Shown here piece by piece: positions 1 through 7,572 of a DNA stretch of 15,066 nucleotides (within the stretch, counting starts at the first letter, position 1; each line of letters starts with the position of its first letter). The notes below the pieces were generated by a model. It saw only the letters and a list, made by a program, of their open reading frames with translations, made no database searches and had not been told where the DNA came from. The DNA is from Syntrophorhabdaceae bacterium (lineage in GTDB: Bacteria > Desulfobacterota > Syntrophorhabdia > Syntrophorhabdales > Syntrophorhabdaceae), in contig JAOAFK010000001.1 of NCBI GenBank assembly GCA_026416315.1, positions 1 to 15,066 on the forward strand. The letters are read 5' to 3'. The position numbers and the translations under genes were made by a program.

Positions 1-1
1 T

Positions 2-382
2 GTTGAGGTGGGTTCTGCTACACTTACAGGAAGCGGAAATAATTTTTCCACCCTTGCCATGAACAATGTAAAGTTCTTCTCTACTGCGCAAGGTCAGGCA
101 CCTGTTGTATGGGCAACAAACGATGTTACAGGACAATACTCGGCACCGCCTGCTTTAGGCCAGGCAATCAATTTAACAGGTGGTGGTTTAAATGCAGGCT
201 TTACCTTCAAGCAGTGGCATACAACAGGTGATAATGCCGGTAAATGGCTTGCAACGGTGAGTGGTAGTGGAAACCTAAGCAACATGAACATCCAGTTCTT
301 CGGTGCATCAGCAGGAAAAGGTGCAACTTCAACATCAGGCACAATAAATGGTACAGCAGCAGGCCTTGCAAGACAGAACTGA
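2..382 (+). CDS. C-terminal part of a Gly/Ser/Asn/Thr-rich, probably exported protein (5' end outside window)
   Basis: The reading frame is open from the left edge of the window, so only about the last 126 residues are visible; the GTG at 8 is probably not the real start. The segment is rich in Gly, Ser, Thr, Asn and Ala, contains no cysteine and very few charged residues, and alternates short polar and hydrophobic stretches, as in beta-rich surface or exported repeat proteins. A phrase of the type Gly-Ser-Gly-Asn recurs near both ends of the visible part (SGSGN-like at about residues 9 and 87), which may reflect a degenerate internal repeat. I do not recognise a named family and assign no function. 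A strong terminator directly after the stop shows that this is the last gene of its transcript. It is unrelated in composition to the housekeeping genes that follow. Confidence 0.6.
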   Translation, partial: VEVGSATLTGSGNNFSTLAMNNVKFFSTAQGQAPVVWATNDVTGQYSAPPALGQAINLTGGGLNAGFTFKQWHTTGDNAGKWLATVSGSGNLSNMNIQFFGASAGKGATSTSGTINGTAAGLARQN

Positions 383-392
383 ATGAATTTTT

Positions 393-429
393 GAGGGCGC
401 CTGCATAAACATGTATGCGCCCCTCTTTT
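393..429 (+). terminator. Rho-independent terminator after the first gene
   Basis: GAGGGCGC at 393-400 pairs with GCGCCCCTC at 417-425, with one extra C bulged on the 3' side; the loop can pair further (GCATA with TATGC). A short T-run (425-429) follows. It lies 10 bases past the stop codon at 382 and before the ompH-like gene, so it separates the two transcripts. Confidence 0.75.
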
Positions 430-464
430 AAAATTAATATATTTTCTAACCAAAGGAGTTTTTT

Positions 465-974
465 ATGAAAAAATATTTATTATTGTCTTTTTTTATACTC
501 ATTTCATTTTTAATCTCTTCTGAACTACATGCAAGCACCCTAAAAATAGGGGTATTTGATATGCAGAGGGTACTTACAGAATCACGAACTGCCCAGAGGT
601 ATCGCCAGGAATTTCTATCCAATATTGAGCTCAGGGGTAAGCCCCTTGTTGCAAAAGAAGAGGCCATAAGAAAGATGGAAGAAAAATTAAAAAACGAAGG
701 CCCAAGGATGACCCCGGATGATAGAAGGTCTTTAGCTGAAAAGATTGAAACAGAAATAAAGGAACTCAGAAGACAAAGGGAAGACATTGATATTGAGCTC
801 AAAAAAATAGACCAGAACCTCACCCAGAAGGTGATGCAGGAGTTAAACAAGGTGATTCAGGACATTGCTGTAAAGGGAAACTATGATATTATATTCGAAA
901 GAAGTGCAGCCGGTATCGTCTATGTGAAAAACGTCCATGATATCACATCAAAAATCATCGAGGCCATGAAATAA
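465..974 (+). CDS. OmpH/Skp-family periplasmic chaperone
   Basis: The 169-residue product starts with a clear signal peptide: two Lys, a hydrophobic core at residues 5-18, and a likely cleavage after LHA at residue 23. The mature protein begins with KIGVFDMQRVL, the typical OmpH/Skp opening strand, followed by a long charged helical region rich in Glu, Lys and Arg (about residues 45-125, coiled-coil 'tentacles'), and closes with a second beta segment (YDIIFERSAAGIVYV). Family members are trimeric periplasmic chaperones that hold unfolded outer-membrane proteins on their way to the BAM complex. The ATG is well supported by AAAGGAG at 452-458, six bases upstream. Skp genes usually sit beside bamA or lpxD; here the gene precedes ftsH, so both neighbours concern protein quality control. 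The length is normal for the family. Confidence 0.9.
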   Translation: MKKYLLLSFFILISFLISSELHASTLKIGVFDMQRVLTESRTAQRYRQEFLSNIELRGKPLVAKEEAIRKMEEKLKNEGPRMTPDDRRSLAEKIETEIKELRRQREDIDIELKKIDQNLTQKVMQELNKVIQDIAVKGNYDIIFERSAAGIVYVKNVHDITSKIIEAMK

Positions 975-1012
975 ATTATATATTGAATTTAACCCACCGT
1001 GAGCTTATTTTA

Positions 1013-1041
1013 TTTAAAAAACAGACTTTTTTTGATACAAT
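1013..1041 (+). promoter_or_regulatory. Possible promoter directly in front of ftsH
   Basis: TACAAT at 1036-1041 resembles a -10 box, with a weak TTTAAA at 1013-1018 seventeen bases upstream. A start of transcription about seven bases after the -10 would fall at or just before the ftsH ATG at 1050. No Shine-Dalgarno sequence is visible there, so the message could be leaderless. The -35 match is poor, so this is tentative. Confidence 0.3.
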
Positions 1042-1049
1042 AACCTATT

Positions 1050-2969
1050 ATGGCACAGAAAAAATTAAAAAATCCTAAAAAAAAGACAAAAAATGTATTT
1101 CTCGAGCTGAAGGAAAAAAATAAGCTCAAGGACAAAAAGACAAAAAGCTTCACCTTTCTCTATTTCGTCATTGCCTTCATCGCCATTGTCATTATAAACA
1201 GCTATATCTTCAAGACAGAGGTAAAAAACATACCTTACAGTGAGTTTAAAGAACTCATCCCTTCGGGTAAAATCAGTGACCTCATTATAGACACAGAGAC
1301 AATCCAGGGCACGCTATTACTTGAGGGTGGAAAAAAAACAAAATTTCTTACAAGCAGGGTGGAAGACCCTGAGCTTGTAAAGCAACTACAGGAAAATAAA
1401 ATCAAATATACAGGCTATTATGAAAACAAAATCATAAAGGCCATTGTATCCTGGGTGCTGCCTTTTGCCATAATCATTCTTATATGGAATCTCCTTTTAA
1501 GACGGATGGGTGGTGCACCATCAAGTGTCCTCAATTTTGGCAAAAGCAGAGGGAAAATCTACGGTGAGGATGAGATAAAAATTACATTTGACGATGTGGC
1601 AGGTGTGGATGAGGCAAAAGAAGAATTAAAAGAAATCATAGAATACTTGAGAAACCCCAATAAATTCTTAAATATAGGTGGAAGGATACCAAAGGGGATA
1701 CTCCTTGTAGGTCCACCTGGCACAGGAAAGACACTTCTTGCAAAGGCTGTAGCGGGTGAGGCAAAGGTGCCCTTTTTCAGTATGAGCGGCTCAGACTTTG
1801 TGGAGATGTTTGTGGGTGTAGGTGCTGCAAGGGTTAGAGACCTCTTTGCCCAGGCTCAAGAAAAGGCTCCCTGTATCATATTCATCGATGAGCTCGATGC
1901 CCTGGGAAAGGCAAGGGGCATTAACCCCCTTTCCTCCCATGACGAGAGGGAGCAGACCTTAAACCAGCTTTTGGCGGAGATGGATGGCTTTGATACAAAA
2001 ACAGGTGTTATAATAATGGCCGCTACAAACAGACCTGAAATACTTGATCCTGCACTCCTTCGTCCTGGAAGATTCGACAGACACATCCTTGTGGACAGAC
2101 CCGACATAAAAGGAAGGGAAGAGATACTGCAGGTGCACATAAAGGGTGTTAAGATTGCCAAAGATGTGGATTTAAAGGTCATTGCTGCAAGAACCCCGGG
2201 CTTTGTAGGGGCAGACCTGGCAAATCTCGTGAATGAGGCAGCACTCTTAGCAGCAAGAAAAAATAAAAATTCTGTAACCATGGAGGATTTTGAAGAGGCC
2301 ATAGACAGGGTTGTGGCAGGCCTTGAGAAAAAGAAGAGGGTGATGAGTAAAAAAGAAAAGGAGATCGTTGCATATCATGAGACAGGTCATGCATTGATGG
2401 CAGAGTTTTTAGAGACAACGGATCCTGTGCACAAGATATCCATTATACCGAGAGGCATTGCAGCCCTTGGTTATACCATGCAACTACCCACTGAAGATAG
2501 ATATCTCATGACAAAAAAAGAACTCCTTGATAGATTGTGTGTCCTTTTAGGTGGAAGGGTGGCAGAAGAGATAGTATTCGGTGAGATTTCAACAGGGGCA
2601 CACAATGACCTGTATCGGGCAACAGATATTGCAAAGTCTATGGTAAAGGAATACGGCATGAGCGAAAAGCTTGGTTATGTTACATTTGAAAAGGATAGAA
2701 AACCCTTGTTTCTTGATATCGCGCCGTCTTTTTCTGGCAAAGATTACAGCGAGGAGACGGCAAGGGAGATAGACAATGAAATAAAGGCCATAATCGATGG
2801 TGCATACAGAAAAACTAAGGAAATGCTCATGTCAAACAGGGAACTTTTAGACAAGGTGGCCCAGACCTTGCTTGAAAAGGAATCCATAGACGGTGAAGAA
2901 TTAAGAAGATTGATTAAGGGTGATAAGGTTGGAGAGGACGCAGATCAATCAGGAAAAAAACAAGATTGA
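1050..2969 (+). CDS. ftsH: ATP-dependent zinc metalloprotease FtsH
   Basis: FtsH is a hexameric inner-membrane AAA+ protease that extracts and degrades damaged membrane proteins and short-lived regulators. The 639-residue protein shows all parts in order: a first membrane segment at about residues 36-54, a periplasmic domain, a second membrane segment at about 129-150, the AAA+ domain with Walker A GPPGTGKT (221-228), Walker B IIFIDELDA (277-285), and the second region of homology with LRPGRFDR (337-344, arginine fingers). The M41 peptidase domain follows, with the zinc site HETGH (443-447) and a downstream Asp in TGAHND (D520) as likely third ligand. The cytoplasmic N-terminus before the first membrane segment is unusually long and has 14 Lys in the first 32 residues. 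No Shine-Dalgarno sequence precedes the ATG. The 3' end overlaps the next gene. Confidence 0.98.
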   Translation: MAQKKLKNPKKKTKNVFLELKEKNKLKDKKTKSFTFLYFVIAFIAIVIINSYIFKTEVKNIPYSEFKELIPSGKISDLIIDTETIQGTLLLEGGKKTKFLTSRVEDPELVKQLQENKIKYTGYYENKIIKAIVSWVLPFAIIILIWNLLLRRMGGAPSSVLNFGKSRGKIYGEDEIKITFDDVAGVDEAKEELKEIIEYLRNPNKFLNIGGRIPKGILLVGPPGTGKTLLAKAVAGEAKVPFFSMSGSDFVEMFVGVGAARVRDLFAQAQEKAPCIIFIDELDALGKARGINPLSSHDEREQTLNQLLAEMDGFDTKTGVIIMAATNRPEILDPALLRPGRFDRHILVDRPDIKGREEILQVHIKGVKIAKDVDLKVIAARTPGFVGADLANLVNEAALLAARKNKNSVTMEDFEEAIDRVVAGLEKKKRVMSKKEKEIVAYHETGHALMAEFLETTDPVHKISIIPRGIAALGYTMQLPTEDRYLMTKKELLDRLCVLLGGRVAEEIVFGEISTGAHNDLYRATDIAKSMVKEYGMSEKLGYVTFEKDRKPLFLDIAPSFSGKDYSEETAREIDNEIKAIIDGAYRKTKEMLMSNRELLDKVAQTLLEKESIDGEELRRLIKGDKVGEDADQSGKKQD

Positions 2970-3831
2970 TTTAATAAAAGAATCGATCTGTGTTTATAAA
3001 AAGTGCATAGAATGCAAAACCCTTTACAGAAACGGTAAGCTCTGCTTTTCCCATATTGAGGATTTTGTAGACGATAGGGGCAGAAGCTGTCTTTACAGGT
3101 TAAAAGAGATGTGCCATACCCTGTACAGGAAATCAAATGAAGCAACTTATAAAGAAAAGCTCTATGATATGACTGTTGGTTATATTTTCCATGAGGCCAT
3201 GAAATTAAGGGAAAACCTCTACCAGCTTGAATACTACAGGCCAAATTATGCAAAAGAAATTGCCCAGCTTACAGAGATAGAAAAAAAGATCATCCATGAA
3301 ATAAATGCACTGACAAAAAAAACAGAAAAAAGGTTGAACGAGGGCTTTAAAGAGATAAAAAGGCTTTTAAAAGAGCTTGTAGCACAGCTTAAAGACCTAA
3401 TAAAGCTCTACAAAGACAGCTATCTCATGCCGAGATTTATCCTTGAAAACCAGAAAGACCTCATAATGGTCTTCGGGAAAAAGGGGTATGAAAGACTGAT
3501 AAACGAACTATATAGGGATGGCATGGAGCTTTTAATGTTCAAGGCTGCAAAAAGCTATTTAGAAAGTGAATACTATGACATATCAAAAGGCCTTTTGAAA
3601 AAGGTCATTGCCCTCAACAAAAACAATGATATTGCAAGGTTCCTTTATCTTTACGCTTCAGCGTATTATTTCTATTTTAAAAACAGATTTCAAAAGGCAT
3701 TGAATTTTGCAAAAAATGCATTATCTATACATATAAGCACAGAAGGTGAAGATTTGACACCATACAGAGAGAAACTTATTGAGCTTTTGTCCGATATTGA
3801 AAGGGAATTAAAGAGAAAAAAAATGGAATAA
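2929..3831 (+). CDS. Uncharacterised helical protein with an N-terminal Cys cluster, translationally coupled to ftsH
   Basis: I do not recognise this protein (300 residues from the TTG at 2929; the frame also allows GTG at 2920). TTG is preferred because AAGGG at 2916-2920 lies eight bases upstream. The gene starts inside ftsH and overlaps it by about 40 bases, which suggests coupled translation. Near the N-terminus are six cysteines and a histidine in the pattern C-x4-C-x2-C-x9-C-x2-H, then two more Cys about 15 and 23 residues beyond the fourth, a possible metal site. The middle (about residues 108-165) is strongly charged and helical, probably a coiled coil. The C-terminal part (about 205-267) reads like one or two TPR-type helical hairpins, with YLYASAYYFYFKNRFQKAL resembling a TPR helix pair. 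There is no signal peptide or membrane segment, so it is likely cytoplasmic. Function unknown; a scaffold or adaptor role is only a guess. Confidence 0.75.
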   Translation: MERTQINQEKNKIDLIKESICVYKKCIECKTLYRNGKLCFSHIEDFVDDRGRSCLYRLKEMCHTLYRKSNEATYKEKLYDMTVGYIFHEAMKLRENLYQLEYYRPNYAKEIAQLTEIEKKIIHEINALTKKTEKRLNEGFKEIKRLLKELVAQLKDLIKLYKDSYLMPRFILENQKDLIMVFGKKGYERLINELYRDGMELLMFKAAKSYLESEYYDISKGLLKKVIALNKNNDIARFLYLYASAYYFYFKNRFQKALNFAKNALSIHISTEGEDLTPYREKLIELLSDIERELKRKKME

Positions 3832-3843
3832 GGAGGAAGGCCT

Positions 3844-4065
3844 ATGCCTATTTATGAATATATCTGTGAAAAATGTGGTAATGAATTTGAGGTCATCGTA
3901 TTTAAAGACGAAAAACAGAGTTGCCCTAACTGCGGGGCCGAAAACCCCACTAAAAAGATGTCTTCCTTTGGTTTTGCCGTAGGATATAAATTTAAATCCT
4001 CTGCTTCGAGCTCAAAAGGGTCTTGCGCAGGTTGTGGCTCCACAAGCTGTTCATCCTGCTCATAA
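3844..4065 (+). CDS. FmdB-family small zinc-ribbon protein
   Basis: This 73-residue protein opens with MPIYEYICEKCG, the hallmark of the FmdB putative regulatory protein family. Cys8, Cys11, Cys27 and Cys30 form a CX2C...CX2C zinc ribbon, and the phrase after the ribbon (PTKKMSSFGF) is also typical. Family members are widespread but poorly understood; the name comes from a suggested regulator of formamidase and amidase genes. The last 20 residues add a Ser/Gly-rich tail with four further cysteines (C61, C64, C69, C72), which could bind a second metal. AAGGAGG lies just upstream of the ATG and the gene begins 12 bases after the preceding stop, so it is co-transcribed with the ftsH group. A terminator-like hairpin follows. 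Confidence 0.88.
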   Translation: MPIYEYICEKCGNEFEVIVFKDEKQSCPNCGAENPTKKMSSFGFAVGYKFKSSASSSKGSCAGCGSTSCSSCS

Positions 4066-4077
4066 AAACATTGCATT

Positions 4078-4123
4078 GAGTCTTTAATGATGAACCTTTA
4101 ATAAAAGGTTGGACTCTTTTTTT
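4078..4123 (+). terminator. Terminator-like hairpin between fmdB-like gene and tilS
   Basis: AACCTTT (4093-4099) pairs with AAAGGTT (4104-4110) around an AATA loop, and an outer GAGTC (4078-4082) pairs with GACTC (4112-4116) across an asymmetric internal loop. Seven T follow at 4117-4123. The shape fits a Rho-independent terminator or attenuator. The last two T plus the next G form the proposed TTG start of tilS. Confidence 0.65.
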
Positions 4124-5531
4124 GGTTAATCTGTTAAACAAAATTAAAAGACTTGTTGTTGAAAAAGAACTCATAAAACCCGAAGAAAAAGTCCTTGTAG
4201 GGGTTTCAGGGGGCATAGACTCTGTAACCCTGTTCCATATACTTTATGCCATGGGCAAAGAGATGGGTTTTACCACAGGTATCGCCCATGTGAATCACCT
4301 TTTAAGGGGAGAAGAATCTGAAAGGGACGAAAGATTTGTGGCCGAGCTTGCCTGGCATCATCATGTGCCTTTTCACATAGAAAGGTTTGATGTAAGGACA
4401 TATGCAAGGCAAAGGGGTCTATCCATCCAGCATGCGGCAAGGGAAATAAGGTATACATTTTTTAATAATCTCGCGAAAAATCATCATTATAACAGGATTG
4501 CCATAGCCCACAACCTTGACGACCAGGTGGAGACCTTTATTTTAAGGCTTATCAAGGGCACTGGCATTAAAGGGCTTTCGTCGATTCCTGTTGAAAGAGG
4601 CCTGATAATAAGACCCCTTTTATATACCTATCGAAGTGAGATAGAAGACTATGCAAGGCAGCATAAAATTCGCTATGTTGAGGATTCTTCAAACAGGAAA
4701 ACCTATTATGAGAGAAATTTTATAAGAAAAAACATAATCCCCCTCATGGAAACTCTCAATCCATCTTTTAAGGAAAAGGTGTTTCTTCTTTTAAATGACA
4801 TAACACGCATCAACAGTATATTTGAAAAAAAATCCAATGATTTCATTGAAGAACACACATATTCCGATAAAGAAGATATAAACAGTGATAGGGAAGGGCT
4901 TACAGGATTAGACCCTGAAACCCGCTTCAGGGTTTTAAGGGAGATTGTAAGCAAATTAGAACCTGTGTTTATACTTCAGAGGGAACATACCCGTCAGATA
5001 GAAAACATACTTTTTTCAAAAAGACCAAATGTATCCGCGCATCTACCATACAGCATAATGGTTAAAAGAAAGTACAATAAAATTGTTTTTACTAAAAAAC
5101 CTCAAGAGGGAAAAATTGAATACATAACTGATTTAAAAGAGGGCATAAACTTCCTCGAGCCATTGGGTATCATCATTGAGGTAGAAAAATATTCAAAAAA
5201 GGATCTTATGCCCTTTATAAACCCTGTGGAGGGGCGATTTAATGAAAACATAGCCTTTTTCGATTATGATAAAATGGGCAGACTTTCTGTACGCACCTTT
5301 AAAAACGGTGACAGGTTTATACCCCTTGGTATGAAGGACAGGATAAAGGTAAAAGACTTTTTCATATCTAAAAAGATACCCCTTGAGGAGAGAAAAAAGA
5401 TCCCCTTTTTATTATCCGATAATGAGATTGCATGGATCATAGGATACAGGATTGATAACCGTTTCAGGGTGACGGAAAAGACAGAACATATATTAAAGGT
5501 GCAGGCCTTACCCATACATAAAGAAACATAA
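4122..5531 (+). CDS. tilS: tRNA(Ile)-lysidine synthase TilS
   Basis: TilS attaches lysine to C34 of the CAU anticodon of a minor tRNA-Ile, using ATP, so that the tRNA reads AUA instead of AUG; it is essential in most bacteria. The 469-residue product has the N-type ATP pyrophosphatase loop SGGIDS (29-34), HVNHLLRG (56-63), AHNLDDQVET (129-138), GTGIKGLSSIP (147-156 or so) and IIRPLL (162-167), then a central helical domain and a C-terminal domain with the common phrase NGDRFIPLGM. Length and order match full-length TilS proteins. The start is TTG: no ATG or GTG lies between the upstream stop and the PP-loop, and starting here leaves a normal 28 residues before SGG. The Shine-Dalgarno match is weak and lies within a terminator-like hairpin. 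Confidence 0.95.
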   Translation: MVNLLNKIKRLVVEKELIKPEEKVLVGVSGGIDSVTLFHILYAMGKEMGFTTGIAHVNHLLRGEESERDERFVAELAWHHHVPFHIERFDVRTYARQRGLSIQHAAREIRYTFFNNLAKNHHYNRIAIAHNLDDQVETFILRLIKGTGIKGLSSIPVERGLIIRPLLYTYRSEIEDYARQHKIRYVEDSSNRKTYYERNFIRKNIIPLMETLNPSFKEKVFLLLNDITRINSIFEKKSNDFIEEHTYSDKEDINSDREGLTGLDPETRFRVLREIVSKLEPVFILQREHTRQIENILFSKRPNVSAHLPYSIMVKRKYNKIVFTKKPQEGKIEYITDLKEGINFLEPLGIIIEVEKYSKKDLMPFINPVEGRFNENIAFFDYDKMGRLSVRTFKNGDRFIPLGMKDRIKVKDFFISKKIPLEERKKIPFLLSDNEIAWIIGYRIDNRFRVTEKTEHILKVQALPIHKET

Positions 5532-5541
5532 TAAAAATATC

Positions 5542-6351
5542 ATGATCATCCATACTTCAGAGAAAAACCCGTGGGTTGTCTTGATTCACGGCCTTGGTGT
5601 AAGTGAAAAGGTATGGTTTAATCCTTTAGATGAAAGGGCACTATTTGTATCCTTTAAAATGCTCCTCAAAGATGAAAAAAACATTACACCCTTTGCCGAA
5701 AGACTAAAAGGTGCATATAACATATTAAGCTGGTCACAGGACAAAGAAAGCACCATAGATGAGGCAGCAGCGGAACTAAAAAACATATCCCTTATGTTGA
5801 ATAATAAAAAATTTTTAATCCTTGCCCATTCAAGGGGAGGTCTTGTGGCACGAAGGGCCATTCAATTATATAACTTGAAACCAATGGCCTTGATCTGTTT
5901 GTCATCACCCCATTTTGGTAGTAGTTTTGCAGATTTAGTAATTAAACACTCAAAATGGTTATCCATTATGATGCCCTCGCTAAAAGGGTATCTAACATCC
6001 ATAGAAGAATTGTGTACCCATTCGACATTCATAAAGGCCCTTAACTCTGAAGATGCATTAAAAAAAGAGGACCATGTGAAACATTACGATATATACGGCA
6101 ATTCCACCATATACACAAAAATATGGTTTATAAATATACTCGGTTCAGTAGAGAGGGTCCTCGGTAAGAAGGCCATTGATGAATGGAGGTATGGTTTGGG
6201 TGATGGCTTTGTATCTGTAAAATCAGGGGTATCACCGTTGACGCCAGAAAAAAATGCCTATTTACTCCCTTTAAATCATCTCAATATTTTAATTGACAAC
6301 AAAACATGGGATATTGTAAAGAGTATCCTCACGGAGGCATTTAACAGTTAA
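5542..6351 (+). CDS. Alpha/beta-hydrolase, lipase/esterase-like
   Basis: The 269-residue product has the alpha/beta-hydrolase pattern: an oxyanion-hole strand VVLIHGLGV (12-20), the nucleophile elbow AHSRGG with Ser97, a probable catalytic Asp221 in GLGDGFVS, and a probable His246 in PLNHLNIL. The triad order and the LSSPHFGSSFAD segment after the nucleophile resemble PGAP1-like and triacylglycerol-lipase-type families, which hydrolyse ester bonds; the actual substrate cannot be read from the sequence. No signal peptide or membrane segment is visible, so the enzyme is probably cytoplasmic. It starts 10 bases after tilS and is likely co-transcribed, although no clear Shine-Dalgarno sequence precedes its ATG. 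A perfect 7-base inverted repeat overlaps its stop codon. Confidence 0.82.
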   Translation: MIIHTSEKNPWVVLIHGLGVSEKVWFNPLDERALFVSFKMLLKDEKNITPFAERLKGAYNILSWSQDKESTIDEAAAELKNISLMLNNKKFLILAHSRGGLVARRAIQLYNLKPMALICLSSPHFGSSFADLVIKHSKWLSIMMPSLKGYLTSIEELCTHSTFIKALNSEDALKKEDHVKHYDIYGNSTIYTKIWFINILGSVERVLGKKAIDEWRYGLGDGFVSVKSGVSPLTPEKNAYLLPLNHLNILIDNKTWDIVKSILTEAFNS

Positions 6352-6359
6352 CCCTCCGT
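6331..6359 (+). repeat. Inverted repeat across the hydrolase stop codon
   Basis: ACGGAGG (6331-6337) and CCTCCGT (6353-6359) are perfect inverted copies separated by 15 bases that include a smaller TTAAC/GTTAA pair. No T-run follows on either strand, so it is not a typical intrinsic terminator. It could be an mRNA stability or processing hairpin between the hydrolase and aminotransferase genes. Confidence 0.5.
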
Positions 6360-6380
6360 AAAAATTTAAAGGAGCCACAT

Positions 6381-7571
6381 ATGTTATCAAAAAGAGCCCG
6401 GGCATTAAAACCATCTCCTACCTTGGCAATCAGTGCAAAAGAAAAGGCTTTAAAGGCAAAGGGACTTGATATTGCAGGGTTCGGTGCAGGAGAGCCTGAT
6501 TTTGATACCCCCCAACATATAAAACAGGCAGCAATAGATGCCATAAACAAAAACTTCACAAGATATACCCCTGCATCAGGTATTGATGAGCTTAAGGATG
6601 CGGTCATAGAGAAGTTTAAAAGGGATAATGACCTTTCATATAAAAGGGATGAGGTCATCATTTCCTGCGGTGGTAAACATGCATTGTTCAATCTATTTGA
6701 AGCCCTTTTCGAGGAAGGGGATGAGGTGCTCATCCCTGTGCCTTACTGGGTATCGTACCCTCCTATGGTGGAGCTCACTGGCGCAAAACCTGTGCTTGTA
6801 GAAACAGATGAAAAAGAGGAATATCAGGTTACACCAAGTCTACTGAAAAGATACATAACAAGAAACACAAAGGCCATAATCTTAAACTATCCATCAAATC
6901 CCGTTGGCTCTGTGTACTTTAAAGAAAACCTTGAGGCAATAGGAAAAATCGCTGTAGAGAACAATCTATATATCATATCCGATGAGATCTATGAAAAACT
7001 CACATACGATGAATATGAACACATAAGCATTGCCTCTATGGACAATGCCTTTAAGGAAAGAACGATTATCTGTCATGGTGTATCAAAGACATATGCCATG
7101 ACAGGCTGGCGCATAGGCTTTGCTGCAGGACCTTCTGAAATCATCAAGGCCATGGCAAACATTCAAAGCCAAAGCACATCAAACCCCACATCCATCTCAC
7201 AGATGGCTGCCCTTGCGGCTCTTACAGGCCCACAAGATTTTATAACTGTCATGGTGGATGAGTTCAAAAAAAGAAGGGATTATCTTATTAAAGAACTTAC
7301 AAGTTTAGAAGGTATCACATGTTATAACCCAAGGGGGGCTTTCTATGTGTTTCCCAATTTCAATGCCATAATAGGTAAAAAATATAAGGATAAAACCATA
7401 GATTCCTCAACCACCTGGACAGAGGTACTGCTTGAGGATTTCCTCACTGCTGTTGTGCCTGGTATTGAATTCGGAAAAGAGGGCTACTTGAGACTTTCCT
7501 TTGCCACATCCATGGAGGTAATAAAAAAGGGTGTGGACAGGATAAAGAAAGCAGTGGGAGAACTGAAATAG
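6381..7571 (+). CDS. PLP-dependent class I aminotransferase, aspartate aminotransferase type (subgroup I-beta)
   Basis: The 396-residue protein is a full-length fold-type I aminotransferase, catalysing aspartate + 2-oxoglutarate = oxaloacetate + glutamate or a similar exchange. Visible landmarks are the N-terminal LKPSPTLAI, GAGEPDFDTP (35-44), PYWVSY (121-126), NYPSNPVG with Asn173, SDEIYE with Asp201 and Tyr204, the PLP Schiff-base lysine K236 in SKTYAMTGWRIG, and the substrate carboxylate Arg371 in LRLSFA. The pattern closely follows the Thermus-type I-beta enzymes, some of which also act as prephenate aminotransferases in tyrosine and phenylalanine synthesis; specificity cannot be fixed here. 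AAAGGAG sits about eight bases before the ATG. It ends one base away from the convergent ahbD gene. Confidence 0.94.
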   Translation: MLSKRARALKPSPTLAISAKEKALKAKGLDIAGFGAGEPDFDTPQHIKQAAIDAINKNFTRYTPASGIDELKDAVIEKFKRDNDLSYKRDEVIISCGGKHALFNLFEALFEEGDEVLIPVPYWVSYPPMVELTGAKPVLVETDEKEEYQVTPSLLKRYITRNTKAIILNYPSNPVGSVYFKENLEAIGKIAVENNLYIISDEIYEKLTYDEYEHISIASMDNAFKERTIICHGVSKTYAMTGWRIGFAAGPSEIIKAMANIQSQSTSNPTSISQMAALAALTGPQDFITVMVDEFKKRRDYLIKELTSLEGITCYNPRGAFYVFPNFNAIIGKKYKDKTIDSSTTWTEVLLEDFLTAVVPGIEFGKEGYLRLSFATSMEVIKKGVDRIKKAVGELK

Positions 7572-7572
7572 A

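Noticed and set aside
4065..4121. Riboswitch or T-box in front of tilS
   Set aside because: The interval is under 60 bases and holds only the terminator-like hairpin; no conserved aptamer sequence was recognised.
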